From the NCBI GenBank assembly GCA_050084985.1, contig JBITNC010000001.1, forward strand, positions 190,898,001-190,962,000: a stretch of 64,000 nt of DNA, in the 5' to 3' direction. A program made the position numbers and the translations under genes. This document shows positions 12,701 through 21,667 of the stretch, piece by piece. Every line of letters begins with the position of its first letter. Position 1 is the first letter of the stretch. This stretch comes from Nageia nagi (Eukaryota > Pinophyta). Below the pieces are notes generated by a model, which was not told the origin of the DNA, searched no databases, and saw only the letters and a list, made by a program, of their open reading frames with translations.

Positions 12701-15700
12701 AGTTGGAATAGCTTTGTTATGGCTGTTAGTAATTCTTCTTCTAATGCAAAATTGGTCTTTGATGAAGTTGTTGGAACAATTCTTAGTGAGGACATGAGGA
12801 GAAAGTCCACGGGAGAATGCTCCAATGCTGCTCTCACAGTAGAGATAAGAGGAAGATCAAAGGAAAGAAGGAGAAGCAAGTCAAGAAGCAAATCACAAGG
12901 AAGGTCAAAATCAAAAGGTAAAACTAAATTGGAATGTTGGCATTGTGGTAAAAAGGGTCACATTAAAAGGGATTGTTGGAATAGGAAAGGAAATAAAAGT
13001 AGTAATAATAATGAAAGCACAAGTAACCAAGAGGCAAATATTGTTGGTGAATTAATTCAAGATGCTTTAATCATGTCTCATGAAATGAATGGTGATTATT
13101 GGGTTCTTGATTCGGGTGCTTCATATCATGCTACTCCAAATAAGAACTATTTTTCAAATTACACACATGGTGACTTTGGTCAAGTATTATTAGGTAATGA
13201 ACACCCATGCAAGATTGTTGGTATTGGCAATATAACAATGAAATTACCTAATGGAACACAATGGACTCTTAATGAAGCTAGACACATTCCGTATCTTAAA
13301 AGAAATCTTATATCAACAAGTAAATTGGATAAGGAGGGCTATGTGATGACATTCGGGGATGCTAGTTGGAAAGTAACTAAAGGTTCAATGGTATTTGCAA
13401 AGGGAAATTTGGTGGGGTCTCTTTATTTGCTCACAAATGTCTTTGATTATTCATTGAATCTTGTTTCAATAGGCAATGATACATCACTATGGCATAATAG
13501 ACTTGGACATATGAGTGAAAAAGGTATGAAAATGTTACACTCTAATGGTTCAATCCCTAATCTAAAAGAAGTTGATTTAGAATTTTGTGAAGATTGTGTG
13601 TATGGAAAACAAAAAAGGGTTAATTTTCTTAAAGTTGGCAATGAAAAGAAGAGTCACAAATTAGAGCTTGTTCATACAGATGTGTGGGGTCCTGCACAGG
13701 TTTGCTCACTTGGAGGCTCATCTTATTTTGTCACTTTTATTGATGATTGTACTAGAAAGACATGGGTATACTGTATTAAAAAGAAATCTGATGTGTTTGA
13801 AACATTTAAGAGGTGGAAGGCATTGGTTGAGAATGAAACTAATTCTAAGTTGAAATGTCTTAAGTCCGATAATGGTGGGGAATTTTGCAATAATGAGTTT
13901 GATTCATTTTGTTCACACAATGGCATTAGAAGGATTAAGGTGGTCCCTAGAACTCCACAGGAAAATGGGGTTGCAAAAAGAATGAATAGGACTATCTTAG
14001 AAAGGGCTAGAAGTATGAGGATACATGCTGGGTTTCCTTTGAATCTTTGGGCTGATGCTATTGACACTGCTGTTTACTTGATTAACAGGGGTCCATCTAT
14101 GGCTTTAGATGGAGGCATTCCAGAGGAGATGTGGACAGGAAAAAAGGTGAATTACTCATTCTTGAGAGTCTTTGGTTGTGAGGCTTTTGCACATGTTGAT
14201 AAAGAGGATAGAAAGAAACTTGATGCAAAATCACAAAAATGCTATCTTGTTGGATATGGTGTTAATGATTTGGGATATAGGTTATGGGATGTTGATAACC
14301 ATAAAATCATTAGAAGTAGAGATGTTGTATTCAATGAGAAAAGCATGTATAAAGATAGATTGCAAAAGGTTGAGGAACCTAAGTTTGTATCTCTAGAAGA
14401 TGTTGATCAATATAAGGATCTTGTTAATAATAATGATCAAGCACCTCCACCACAAACACCTCAAACTTTGTCACTAAGAAGATCCTCAAGGATTAGTAAA
14501 CCTCCTGAACGATACTCTCCTGCTCTTTATCATATTCTTTATACTGATGGTGGTGAACCTGAATGTTTTGATGAAGCTATGCAGGGTGATACACAGATTA
14601 AGTGGGAGCATGCTATGAAGGAGGAGATGGACTCCTTACTCAAGAATCAGACTTGGAGTTTGGTTGAGCTTCCAGAGGGTAAGAAGGCACTTACTAACAA
14701 ATGGGTGTACAGGATAAAGGAGGAGGTAGACGGGTGACAAAGGTACAAAGCAAGACTTGTAGTAAAAGGTTTTGAACAGAAAAAAGGTATCGATTATGAT
14801 GAGATTTTTTCTCCAGTTGTTAAAATGACCTCGATTAGAGCAATATTGAGTCTTGTTGCTACTGAAAATTTGTTTCTTGAACAACTGGATGTAAAGACAG
14901 CTTTTCTTCATGGGGATTTGGAGGAGGATATTTATATGCATCAACCCAAAGGTTTTGAGGTCAAAGGTAAAGAAGGGTATGTATGTAAATTAGAAAAAAG
15001 CTTGTACGGTTTGAAGCAAGCACCTAGGCAATGGTATCATAAGTTTGACACTTTCATGATAACAAATGAATTTGTAAGATGTCAATCTGATCATTGTGTA
15101 TATGTAAAGAAGACAACAAATGGCAACTATGTAATCTTGCTTTTATATGTTGATGATATGTTGGTAGCAGGATCTAGTATGCAGGATATTGTTGATCTTA
15201 AGAAAAAGTTGGCTAATATTTTTGAAATGAAAGATTTGGGTGAAGCTAAACAAATCCTTGGAATGAAAATAACAAGAGATAAACAAAACCACTTGCTTAG
15301 ACTAAGTCAAGAAGATTATATTGATAAGGTTCTTAAAAGGTTCAATATGAAAGATGCAAAATCTGTAACTACACCATTGGCAAAGCATTTTAAACTCACC
15401 AAACATTTATGTCCTAAGACAGATAAGGAAAAGGAGTACATGACTAAGGTTCCTTATGCTTCAGCGGTTGGAAGTTTAATGTATGCAATGGTGTGCACTA
15501 GACCAGATATAGCACAAGCAGTGGGAGTGGTTAGTAGATTGATGAACAATCCAGGAAAAGGGCATTGGGAAGCAGTTAAATGGATCCTTAGGTATTTAAA
15601 GGGTACTTCTCATTACTCTTTATGTTTTGGTGGATCTAACTCTTGTTTGCAAGGTTATGTTGACTCTGACATGGCAGGTGATATAGATGGTGGGAGAAGC

Positions 15701-18700
15701 ACTACAGGATATGTGTTTACCATTGGAGGTACAGCGGTTAGTTGGATTTCAAAGCTTCAACAGGTTGTGGCTCTCTCCACTACTGAGGCAGAGTATGTTG
15801 CGATCACGGAGGCGAGTAAAGAATTGATTTGGTTGAAGAGATTGATGGAGGAACTGGGAAAGGTGCAGGAGGATGCGAAGCTATGGAGTGATAGCCAGAG
15901 TGCTATTCATCTTGCAAAGAACTCAGCCTACCATTCGAAAACCAAGCATATCAAATTGAGGTACCACTTCATCAGGACAGCGTTGGAGGATGGTTCAGTC
16001 AGTTTGGGGAAGATTCACACGTCTCAAAATCCTGCGGACATGTTCACTAAAGTTGTTACAAAGGAGAAGTTGGGCTCTTGCTCAACTTGGATTGGTCTTA
16101 AGGAGGAAAGGCCAAGATGAGAAGCTTTTGACTCTTGTTGCAGAGGAAGAAGTCTCCAAGTGGGAGATTGTTAGAAAATGGAGACTACAACCGGCTAGAA
16201 AATAGAGAGCAGTTTCTTTCTCGTTTAACACCAAATTTCAGTTGCCAAGAAGCCATGACATTTGGTTATCAGTTATAGAAGGGTTGGGGGTACCTAACGA
16301 CCTTCCTGATCCAACTTGGGTTTAAGTTGGGTTAGTTTGTACCTATAAATAAGAGGCTTGAGTTGAGGCATGCAGTATTGTAGTTTTGACAACAATTGTG
16401 AAGTAGATTGTGATTGTTGAGAGAGAGATTGTAGTGAGGTTTTGTTGTAACTCCAAAGTGAAGATTGTAGCAAGGTTATGCTGCTGGTTTGTTGCTTGGA
16501 GGACTTTGAAGAATGATATGCAAAAGGGTTGAAAGCTTCTCTGTGGATGTAGCCTACATTGGGTGAACCACGTTATCTCTTGTGTCTCTCTTTGTGTGAT
16601 TGATGTTCATGGTTATTTGATTTCAGTAGTATGCTTTGAATGTTGTTTTTTTTGCTAAGGAGTAAGAGAATTATTGATGCTCTTGCTTATATAAACTTAT
16701 TAAATCCTAACAGGTCCCAGGCACAGTATGAAGTTCTAGTTTCTCTGAAGGTTCCTTATATATCTTGCAAATAGGAGCAGAAAACATTCCATCCCTTATG
16801 CAGATCATACTCATGCTTAATTAAGTTCAGGACATTGTCTGGAAGACTTGGACCAAATTCAAGGCAGTCCGTGAATATTGTCATGTACATCTTTCTCCTT
16901 ACCTGGTAACCAGGATTAGGTTCACTTAGATAAACTTAGGTTTCAGAACGAACATCACAAGTTGATATGAAGCAGATATTGGCCTTACACAATTTTGCCC
17001 TCGAACTTTCAACTCAAATCTTTGGGCTTACATTAGCATTTGTGAGGTTGTCAATGTGTGCCAGATCAAGCTGTATGAGTCATCTAGGTCGGATGAGGTT
17101 TCAGTCAAACGCTATCGGATTTGCACCATCCAATGAAAGCAGACTATACCACCAAATGGTTGCAAAGGCAGTCTTCCAAATTTAGATGAAGTGGTTCTCT
17201 GGATCAGTGCCTGCATAGAAGAATTGTCATTTGATGTAGTAGCAATTTCTTCTCTTGTATATATTTCCATCTATAAAGTTAACTCCCTTTCCACGTAGCC
17301 CGATTCACTAAAGCCCTTCATGACTGCAAGTATGTTAAATTGACTGAGTTTTCTTTGCATGCCAGTTCTTTGTCAGACTGCATGTGCTTAGTCTAATCTA
17401 GCCAGTGTTGATCTACATCCTTTTCATCTATTTGACTATGCTACTGAAAAGTATACAACTGAGATTGTTAGCTGGTTAAATTCCTTTTTTATTTAATTTC
17501 ATTAATTTTATGCTTACGTGTGCACATATCATTGTATCACAGGAAGTTCTGTTTTATCGTAATGGAGTTTTATTTGTTTGTAAGAATTTCCCCTTGCTTC
17601 TTGTAGTTTTTGCTTATACTGATTAAACTTATGGTTCCATACGTTTTTTTTCGTAGGGCTAATTCTGCTGCTTTTGAGTTAAAAAGTCCCCACATTGCTT
17701 CTTACATTTTTATTCCCTTTTCCATCCCATTTGCTTGGAAGGAGAATATAGTCAACTAAAGTTTCATTTTTAATATGTTCTCTTCATCTATTTTCTATTT
17801 CATTGTAAACAGCCCAAATAGAATTGTATCCCCAAATCCAATCCATATCTGAGCTTATCTTTGACATCAAAGAAATCAACAAACGGAAGTGTGTCGGTGT
17901 TCATAAACTGAATTTGAAACCCTTAGAGGAGGAGTTCAAGAAGCATTACGTGTGTTGAATCTAAATGAAAGTCTTCATGAGATATAAAAACAAGCATAGT
18001 TATGTGTGTTGAAATCTGGGATGCATACTAGTTTCTTCAACTTCAAATAACCAACAACATAACGTGCACAACAAACAAGCTTCCAACTATTTGTTTTGCA
18101 GACCAGGTTGGGAAGAACAAAACAAATGCTTTATAATTTATCCACTAACAGCAGTGGTGCCTACAAAGGTTGAGCGTTATTCTTATTTTGTCTGAAATGA
18201 AAATTTCTATTTGCAATCGTTTAGGGCAAAAGTGACTTATCAGGTTGCAAATTTCATTTTTGTACATTGTCATTGTGGTGGAGAAAGCTTGCGTAATTTA
18301 AAACTAAAGAGTGGTGACGAGAGGCAATTAGTGCAAATGGATGAACTCCAGAGTGGCATGAATAGAAGTAAAGTCCCTTCATGCTTTGGCACATCAAATG
18401 GTTTATCTTCATCCGCTATTATAAGTTATGACCAAGGGTCCTATCAGATCCTAGACACTAGATGAGATGATTCACTGCTTCTATTGATTAGTAAGAAAGT
18501 TTGATTTCAGATTGAAGGAATGCCTTCAAACTTTGTGCGTTCTAACAACTATGACAGTTGTATGATTCCAACTTTTTTGGAATCAAAACAATCAGTCTTC
18601 TACGTAAAGGAAATTAAATAACAAAAAAGGTTTCAAATAAGCGGTTTCCTATATTAAATGGGTAAAGAAGGCAGCAAAATATGGTGCAGGTTTTCAAACA

Positions 18701-19083
18701 GAGAATATGAATGTTCTTTAAAATTCCTCAGCAAAGTATACAAGTCTAGTTTTTGAAATTCTGAGTTACTAAGTTCGAAAGAAATGATACATATTTATTG
18801 TTGCAGATCATTTTGGAAGGAATGGGTCGTGCTTTGCATACCAACTACAATGCTCATTTTAAATGTGAAGTTTTGAAGGCATGGCACACCCACTTCTATT
18901 GTTATTTTCTTGCACTATCTTAAGTATTTAACATTAACTTCATATTCTTGAATAGTGGATTGAAGTTTGAATTACATGTTTTCTTGGGAACAGCTTGCAA
19001 TGGTGAAGAACCAAAGGCTGGCTGAGAAAATTGTGAATGGGAACATTTACGATTGCATATGTCGATACGAACCAGCAGTTTAA
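6586..19083 (+). CDS. PANK2: Plant pantothenate kinase 2-type gene, C-terminal DUF89 (4'-phosphopantetheine phosphatase) domain, six exons, 5' end outside window
   Basis: Exons 6586-6732, 6944-7102, 9814-9897, 11300-11497, 18807-18878 and 18994-19083 join in phase 0 into a 249-residue open C-terminus. The peptide matches the DUF89/ARMT1-like domain fused to plant PANK2: FDWGSRACVELYHKGTI, RPWRVDDFDKFK, the metal-binding FVDNSGADI, VVLVANSLPALNDVT, LRKAAEAGGLLVDAM, ENGCGGPCLDFRQVSSELAA, LEGMGRALHTN and NGNIYDCICRYEP. Asp and Asn of DNSGAD and the Asp of NDVT lie 36 residues apart (Asp to Asp), the spacing of the metal site in PANK4. In the family, the kinase half starts coenzyme A synthesis and the DUF89 half dephosphorylates 4'-phosphopantetheine or damaged forms of it. 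Kinase exons are not in the window. Introns are 211, 2711, 1402, 7309 and 115 bp; introns 3 and 5 use GC donors. No stop or frameshift lies in the six exons, so the gene looks functional. A DUF89-only paralogue is a less likely alternative, since the residues fit the PANK2-fused type better. Confidence 0.9.
6944..7102 (+). CDS. PANK2: DUF89 gene, visible exon 2 (metal-binding DNSGAD)
   Basis: Has 53 codons between acceptor GGCACAG and donor GTATTG. It carries FVDNSGADIVLGMLPL, whose Asp-Asn pair binds the catalytic divalent metal in this family. It is preceded by a lysine-rich linker (GSGKEKPKPHKRA), as in plant PANK2. Confidence 0.9.
7103..9813 (+). other. Intron 2 (2,711 bp)
   Basis: GT donor and AG acceptor (TTGCAG). 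Nothing coding or repeat-like was recognised inside. The exons on either side join without missing residues (RRGTE to VVLVANS), so no exon is hidden here. Confidence 0.75.
9814..9897 (+). CDS. PANK2: DUF89 gene, visible exon 3
   Basis: Has 28 codons, VVLVANSLPALNDVTASELP to AEAAK. The Asp of NDVT is the third metal ligand expected for the family. The donor is AAG|GCAAGT, the strong GC-type donor consensus; no GT donor keeps the frame here. Confidence 0.88.
9898..11299 (+). other. Intron 3 (1,402 bp), GC-AG type
   Basis: The donor is GCAAGT and the acceptor ATTTACAG. No coding or repeat content was recognised. Confidence 0.75.
11300..11497 (+). CDS. PANK2: DUF89 gene, visible exon 4
   Basis: Has 66 codons beginning HCDILRKAAEAGGLLVDAM and ending AIAKDTDL, before donor GTATGT. 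A central segment (NDQEENTKNVSFVP) is the variable loop of the family. VVENGCGGPCLDFRQVSSEL is a conserved block near the active site. Confidence 0.9.
11611..11615 (+). repeat. Target site duplication, left (GGTCC)
   Basis: GGTCC directly precedes the TGTTAG start of the 5' LTR and is repeated exactly after the 3' LTR. A 5-bp duplication is the copia integrase signature. Confidence 0.9.
11616..12160 (+). repeat. Copia 5' LTR (545 bp)
   Basis: Bounded by TGTTAG...CTAACA, which is a short inverted terminal repeat. It is followed at once by the primer binding site. It has a TATA box and a cluster of TGTAG/GATTGTAG motifs around 11820-11930. Confidence 0.95.
11792..11799 (+). promoter_or_regulatory. 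LTR TATA box
   Basis: TATAAATA sits 177 bp into the LTR and is repeated at 16344-16351 in the 3' LTR. This is the likely core promoter for element transcription. The copy in the 3' LTR points toward exons 5 and 6 of the host gene. Confidence 0.6.
12163..12174 (+). promoter_or_regulatory. Primer binding site (initiator Met tRNA)
   Basis: TGGTATCAGAGC, two bases after the 5' LTR, is the standard plant sequence complementary to the 3' end of initiator methionine tRNA. Confidence 0.9.
12239..16120 (+). pseudogene. Copia gag-pol polyprotein with one in-frame stop
   Basis: One frame of 1,293 codons plus its final stop, the usual copia length, read from ATG 12239; an upstream in-frame ATG at 12194 is less likely. 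Gag occupies about residues 1-230 (FNGQGFQFWKMQMEDYL), then an Arg/Ser/Lys-rich stretch. The zinc knuckle CWHCGKKGHIKRDC is near residue 233. Protease DSGASYH is near 291. Integrase follows with HNRLGHMSEKG, HTDVWGP, DDCTRKTWVY, SDNGGEF and PQENGV; at the position of its third acidic residue the frame reads AKR after NGV rather than AER. RT contains YVDDM at about 970. RNase H contains DSDMAG and STTEAEYVA. The frame is interrupted only by TGA at 14735-14737, between integrase and RT, which would block pol translation. The lesion makes this copy non-autonomous. Confidence 0.93.
14735..14737 (+). other. In-frame TGA stop in copia pol
   Basis: Lies just after KWVYRIKEEVDG at the start of the RT domain. 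The same frame continues after it for more than 450 codons with intact RT and RNase H motifs, so it is a point nonsense change rather than a frameshift. Confidence 0.9.
16158..16168 (+). promoter_or_regulatory. Polypurine tract
   Basis: AAGTGGGAGAT directly precedes the 3' LTR. It is the typical copia plus-strand primer. Confidence 0.85.
16169..16712 (+). repeat. Copia 3' LTR (544 bp)
   Basis: Collinear with the 5' LTR with seven transitions and one missing base in a G/T run. It ends CTAACA directly before the right GGTCC duplication. Confidence 0.95.
16713..16717 (+). repeat. Target site duplication, right (GGTCC)
   Basis: Exact copy of the left GGTCC at 11611-11615. Confidence 0.9.
18807..18878 (+). 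CDS. PANK2: DUF89 gene, visible exon 5
   Basis: Has 24 codons, IILEGMGRALHTNYNAHFKC to EVLK. GMGRALHTN is a strongly conserved block. The exon ends at AAG followed by GCATGG; no in-frame GT donor exists nearby, so this is a second GC donor. Confidence 0.88.
18879..18993 (+). other. Intron 5 (115 bp), GC-AG type
   Basis: The donor is GCATGG and the acceptor GGGAACAG. It is a short intron, in contrast to the others. Confidence 0.75.
18994..19083 (+). CDS. PANK2: DUF89 gene, terminal exon
   Basis: LAMVKNQRLAEKIVNGNIYD to RYEPAV, then stop TAA at 19081-19083. This is the usual end of plant PANK2-type proteins. The exon and its surroundings are duplicated about 581 bp downstream. Confidence 0.9.
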   Translation, partial: LAMVKNQRLAEKIVNGNIYDCICRYEPAV

Positions 19084-19576
19084 ACCTTTTGTGATTCGTT
19101 TTCATAATGTAATACATTTTTATCAACTCCTTTCTTGCAAAATAAGGCAAGGGGAACCTGGTCAAAACTTCGTAACTTCTACAGTTCAAAATTTATCAAT
19201 TCAGAAGCCATCCTTCTGAATCCATTTGTGTGATGATTATGTTTTCTTCTGTTTTTTTTTTCTAATATTTTCACTGTTCAGTAATATTTTCACTGATCGG
19301 TAATATTTACAGGAACAAACTCCATAAATGGGGAAGCCATTTTGTTGAAAAATATGGTGCAAGTTGTACACCATGTTCTTATCGTTTACAGCAAGAGAAG
19401 GTACTAACCTTATGTTTCTCTGTTCTGGCATCATCCAATTATAATGTGCACCTTTGAAGGCATGGGACACCCACTTGTATTGTTATTTTCTTGCACTGTT
19501 TTTAATTCTTGATAATTAGCTTCAGATTCTAGAATAATGGACTGAAGTTTAAAATTACATGTGTTCTTTGGAACAT

Positions 19577-19666
19577 TTTGCAATTGTGAAGAACCAGAGA
19601 CTTACTAAGAAAATTGTAAATGGAAACATTTATGATCACGTGTTTCTATGAACCAGCAGTTTTACT
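19577..19666 (+). pseudogene. Vestigial second copy of the DUF89 terminal exon
   Basis: Reads LAIVKNQRLTKKIVNGNIYD-like residues, starting with Phe in place of Leu. Its acceptor AG has become AT (GGAACAT), and one base is missing in the CRY codons, which brings an early TGA in frame. It cannot serve as a normal terminal exon. Confidence 0.8.
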
Positions 19667-19970
19667 CTCTTGTGATCCTTTTTCATAATATAATACGTTT
19701 TTATCAACTCCTTTCTTGCAATTGAGGCACGAGAAACCTGGTCAAACCTTCATAACCATTACAGTTCCAAATCTATTTTGCATTTCTATTGATTCAGAAG
19801 CTACCCTTTTGAATCTATTTGGGTGATGATTGTTTTACTCCTGTCTTTTTAATATTATCACTTATCAGTAATATCGGTAGGAACGAACTATGTGAATGGT
19901 GAAACCATTTTGTTAAAAAACAGCATGTAAGTTGTACACCATAATATTATCTATTACAGCAAGAGAAGAC

Positions 19971-20705
19971 TCTGTTCTGACAACCTCCTATTTATAATTT
20001 CCAAATACCAAGATTAGAAAAAAATAGTTTTCTGGGAGCTATTATAAAGAAGCCCAAGTTCTAATCTCATTGTACCTTACATATTGATTTTTCATTTTTT
20101 TGGTAATGGTTGGTTTCCTTTAGAGAACAATGGAACAGAAAAATTCAATTGTTTTATAAGTTCTTTTCTGATACTGACAATATCAAATTTTGGTAAATAT
20201 AATGCATTATTAATAAGTAATACAAGATGATCGAATTGTGCGGTTAGATTACATGTTATGAATTGAAGGAACTGAATTGCAAGGTGCAAGGAAGTAAGAT
20301 ATGCATCTTTTACCCCCACCCCAATTACAGCTCTGGTCAGGAAAACTTAGTCCAGCATAAATGGTGAGCACCCAACAAACATCTCCTGAAGCAAGGGGGA
20401 ATTTATGAAGATAGACTCCAATAATCAACATGGCAAAGTAGAGCAAGACTAGTGGGAGACATCAACACTCACGTAAATAATTGAAGGAACAAGCAGATGT
20501 GGATGAAAACGGGACGTGTACTAGTTGTGAAGATAATCTATTGGTACTTTCGATCAAGCCTAAATGAACCCTATAGTAAATCGTCTCCTGAAACATACCC
20601 ATTTATAAGTTCGTCGGTAGTCCAATGCAAGAAAAGGACAGGAGTTTGGACTATGGCCACACGGAAGACGAACACAATTTTCAACATTCACATGGGCACA
20701 AGGAG
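19971..20705. other. Intergenic, no gene recognised
   Basis: AT-rich DNA downstream of the DUF89 gene. No canonical AATAAA signal was seen within 200 bp after the stop, so the transcript end is not located. Short frames in this stretch show no similarity I recognise. Confidence 0.4.
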
Positions 20706-20937
20706 CTACTTCATTAAGGTCTTCTGTTTATAAAAAGACAAATGTAAGCATGTTTGAGAAACCTTGGTGTGTCGGATCATCTGGTTGCTTGTTGAAACCA
20801 TGGACTCCATGCTAAACACGTCTACTTTACTAAGGTCTTCTGCATACAAGAAGACAAACGTTAAGCATTCTTGAGAAACCTGTGTGTGTCAAATCATTTG
20901 GTTTCTTGTTGAAGCCATGGAATCTAAGCTATCACGT
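20706..20937 (+). repeat. Tandem duplication, ~116-bp unit
   Basis: Two adjacent copies, 20706-20821 and 20822-20937, share CTACTT(C/T)A(T/C)TAAGGTCTTCTG at the start and CTTGTTGAA(A/G)CCATGGA near the end. They diverge at roughly one base in seven by eye. The origin is unknown. Confidence 0.8.
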
Positions 20938-21667
20938 AAGAGGATAACCATTTAGAGGTGGTGTGTCAATCGCTTCAACATGTTAGCGCACAATTGGAGA
21001 GATGAAATCCTACAAGCAACTAGAAATCAAATAGGCAAGTCTATTAATACAATACTTGAAACTATTTCAAAACAATATACTATTTGCTGGATTGTGCTTT
21101 ACAATAGAGCTAAGAAAGCCCTTTTGCAATAGTATCACATAGCATTGGCTAGATAGTGCATCAAAATAGAGCTAAAAAATTCTTTCCCCAAAAAATCTGG
21201 TTTGTAGAGGACAAATAGTAAAGCATCATGTGCAATGAACATTGACACCTTGCATGAAAATGTCCAATTCAATAGATGCCTCAACAAACAATTAATCCAA
21301 ATGATTTGGTTATTAAAGGTAGGAAACACTCGCAAAAAAGAACATCCACTCTACCTGCTTAATGTGGCCAACTTTTTCCCCTTACTACTACATTCAAGCA
21401 CTTAGGGTGTTGTTGAAGTTAGGTGTACCTCTAAATTTTTTGAATTTTTCCTTTTTTTTTTTTTTTTGTTATGATGTGAATTAGATCCTATTTCTTATGC
21501 AAGTTTGAGTTGAAATTTGATGTATTATAAGTCCAATGAATCCCTATTGTACACAATGAACTTAACAAACAAATTGATGTAGTTGCAATCATATTGAATG
21601 AATGGTTGAGATAGTTGTAACCACATCAATTTATGCCATACACAATGAACCAATGGAAGAACAAAAT
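20938..21667. other. Intergenic, no gene recognised
   Basis: Contains a run of T near 21453-21470 and otherwise unremarkable AT-rich sequence. Confidence 0.35.

Larger units (their letters stand above)
11616..16712 (+). mobile_element. Ty1/copia LTR retrotransposon, nearly intact, 5,097 bp
   Basis: Complete structure: 5' LTR 11616-12160, initiator-Met PBS, gag-pol frame 12239-16120, polypurine tract, 3' LTR 16169-16712, and matching GGTCC target duplications. The domain order gag, zinc knuckle, protease, integrase, RT, RNase H defines copia. The LTRs differ by seven substitutions, all transitions, and one single-base indel over about 545 bp, so insertion was fairly recent on the gymnosperm time scale. 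It lies in the same orientation as the host gene, inside intron 4. The only coding lesion found is one in-frame stop at 14735-14737. The lineage looks Tork/Tnt1-like from its general layout, but I could not test this. Confidence 0.95.
11498..18806 (+). other. Intron 4 (7,309 bp) enlarged by a copia insertion
   Basis: GT donor (GTATGT) and acceptor TTGTTGCAG. Of its length, 5,097 bp is the copia element at 11616-16712 plus a 5-bp target duplication. The intron before insertion would have been about 2.2 kb. A run of sixteen T lies at 11530-11545. The right part, 16718-18806, has no recognised gene; a 45-codon coding-like stretch at about 17816-17953 is not assignable. Confidence 0.8.
18870..19970 (+). 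repeat. Tandem duplication of the terminal-exon region (~580-bp unit)
   Basis: Unit 1 (about 18870-19410) and unit 2 (about 19451-19970) align from GAAGGCATGG (18875 and 19456) through the terminal exon and on to the AGCAAGAGAAG block (near 19391 and 19959). They differ by many substitutions and small indels, so the duplication is old. Confidence 0.85.

Noticed and set aside
12337-14067. Minus-strand open frames over the copia polyprotein
   Set aside because: They are antisense shadows of a strong, motif-rich plus-strand frame.
17816-17953. Possible extra exon in intron 4 (45 coding-like codons after an AAACAG)
   Set aside because: Exons 4 and 5 join without missing family residues, the stretch ends in a stop, and no family match is known to me.
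19577-19666. Functional alternative terminal exon
   Set aside because: The splice acceptor is destroyed and a one-base deletion brings an early stop.
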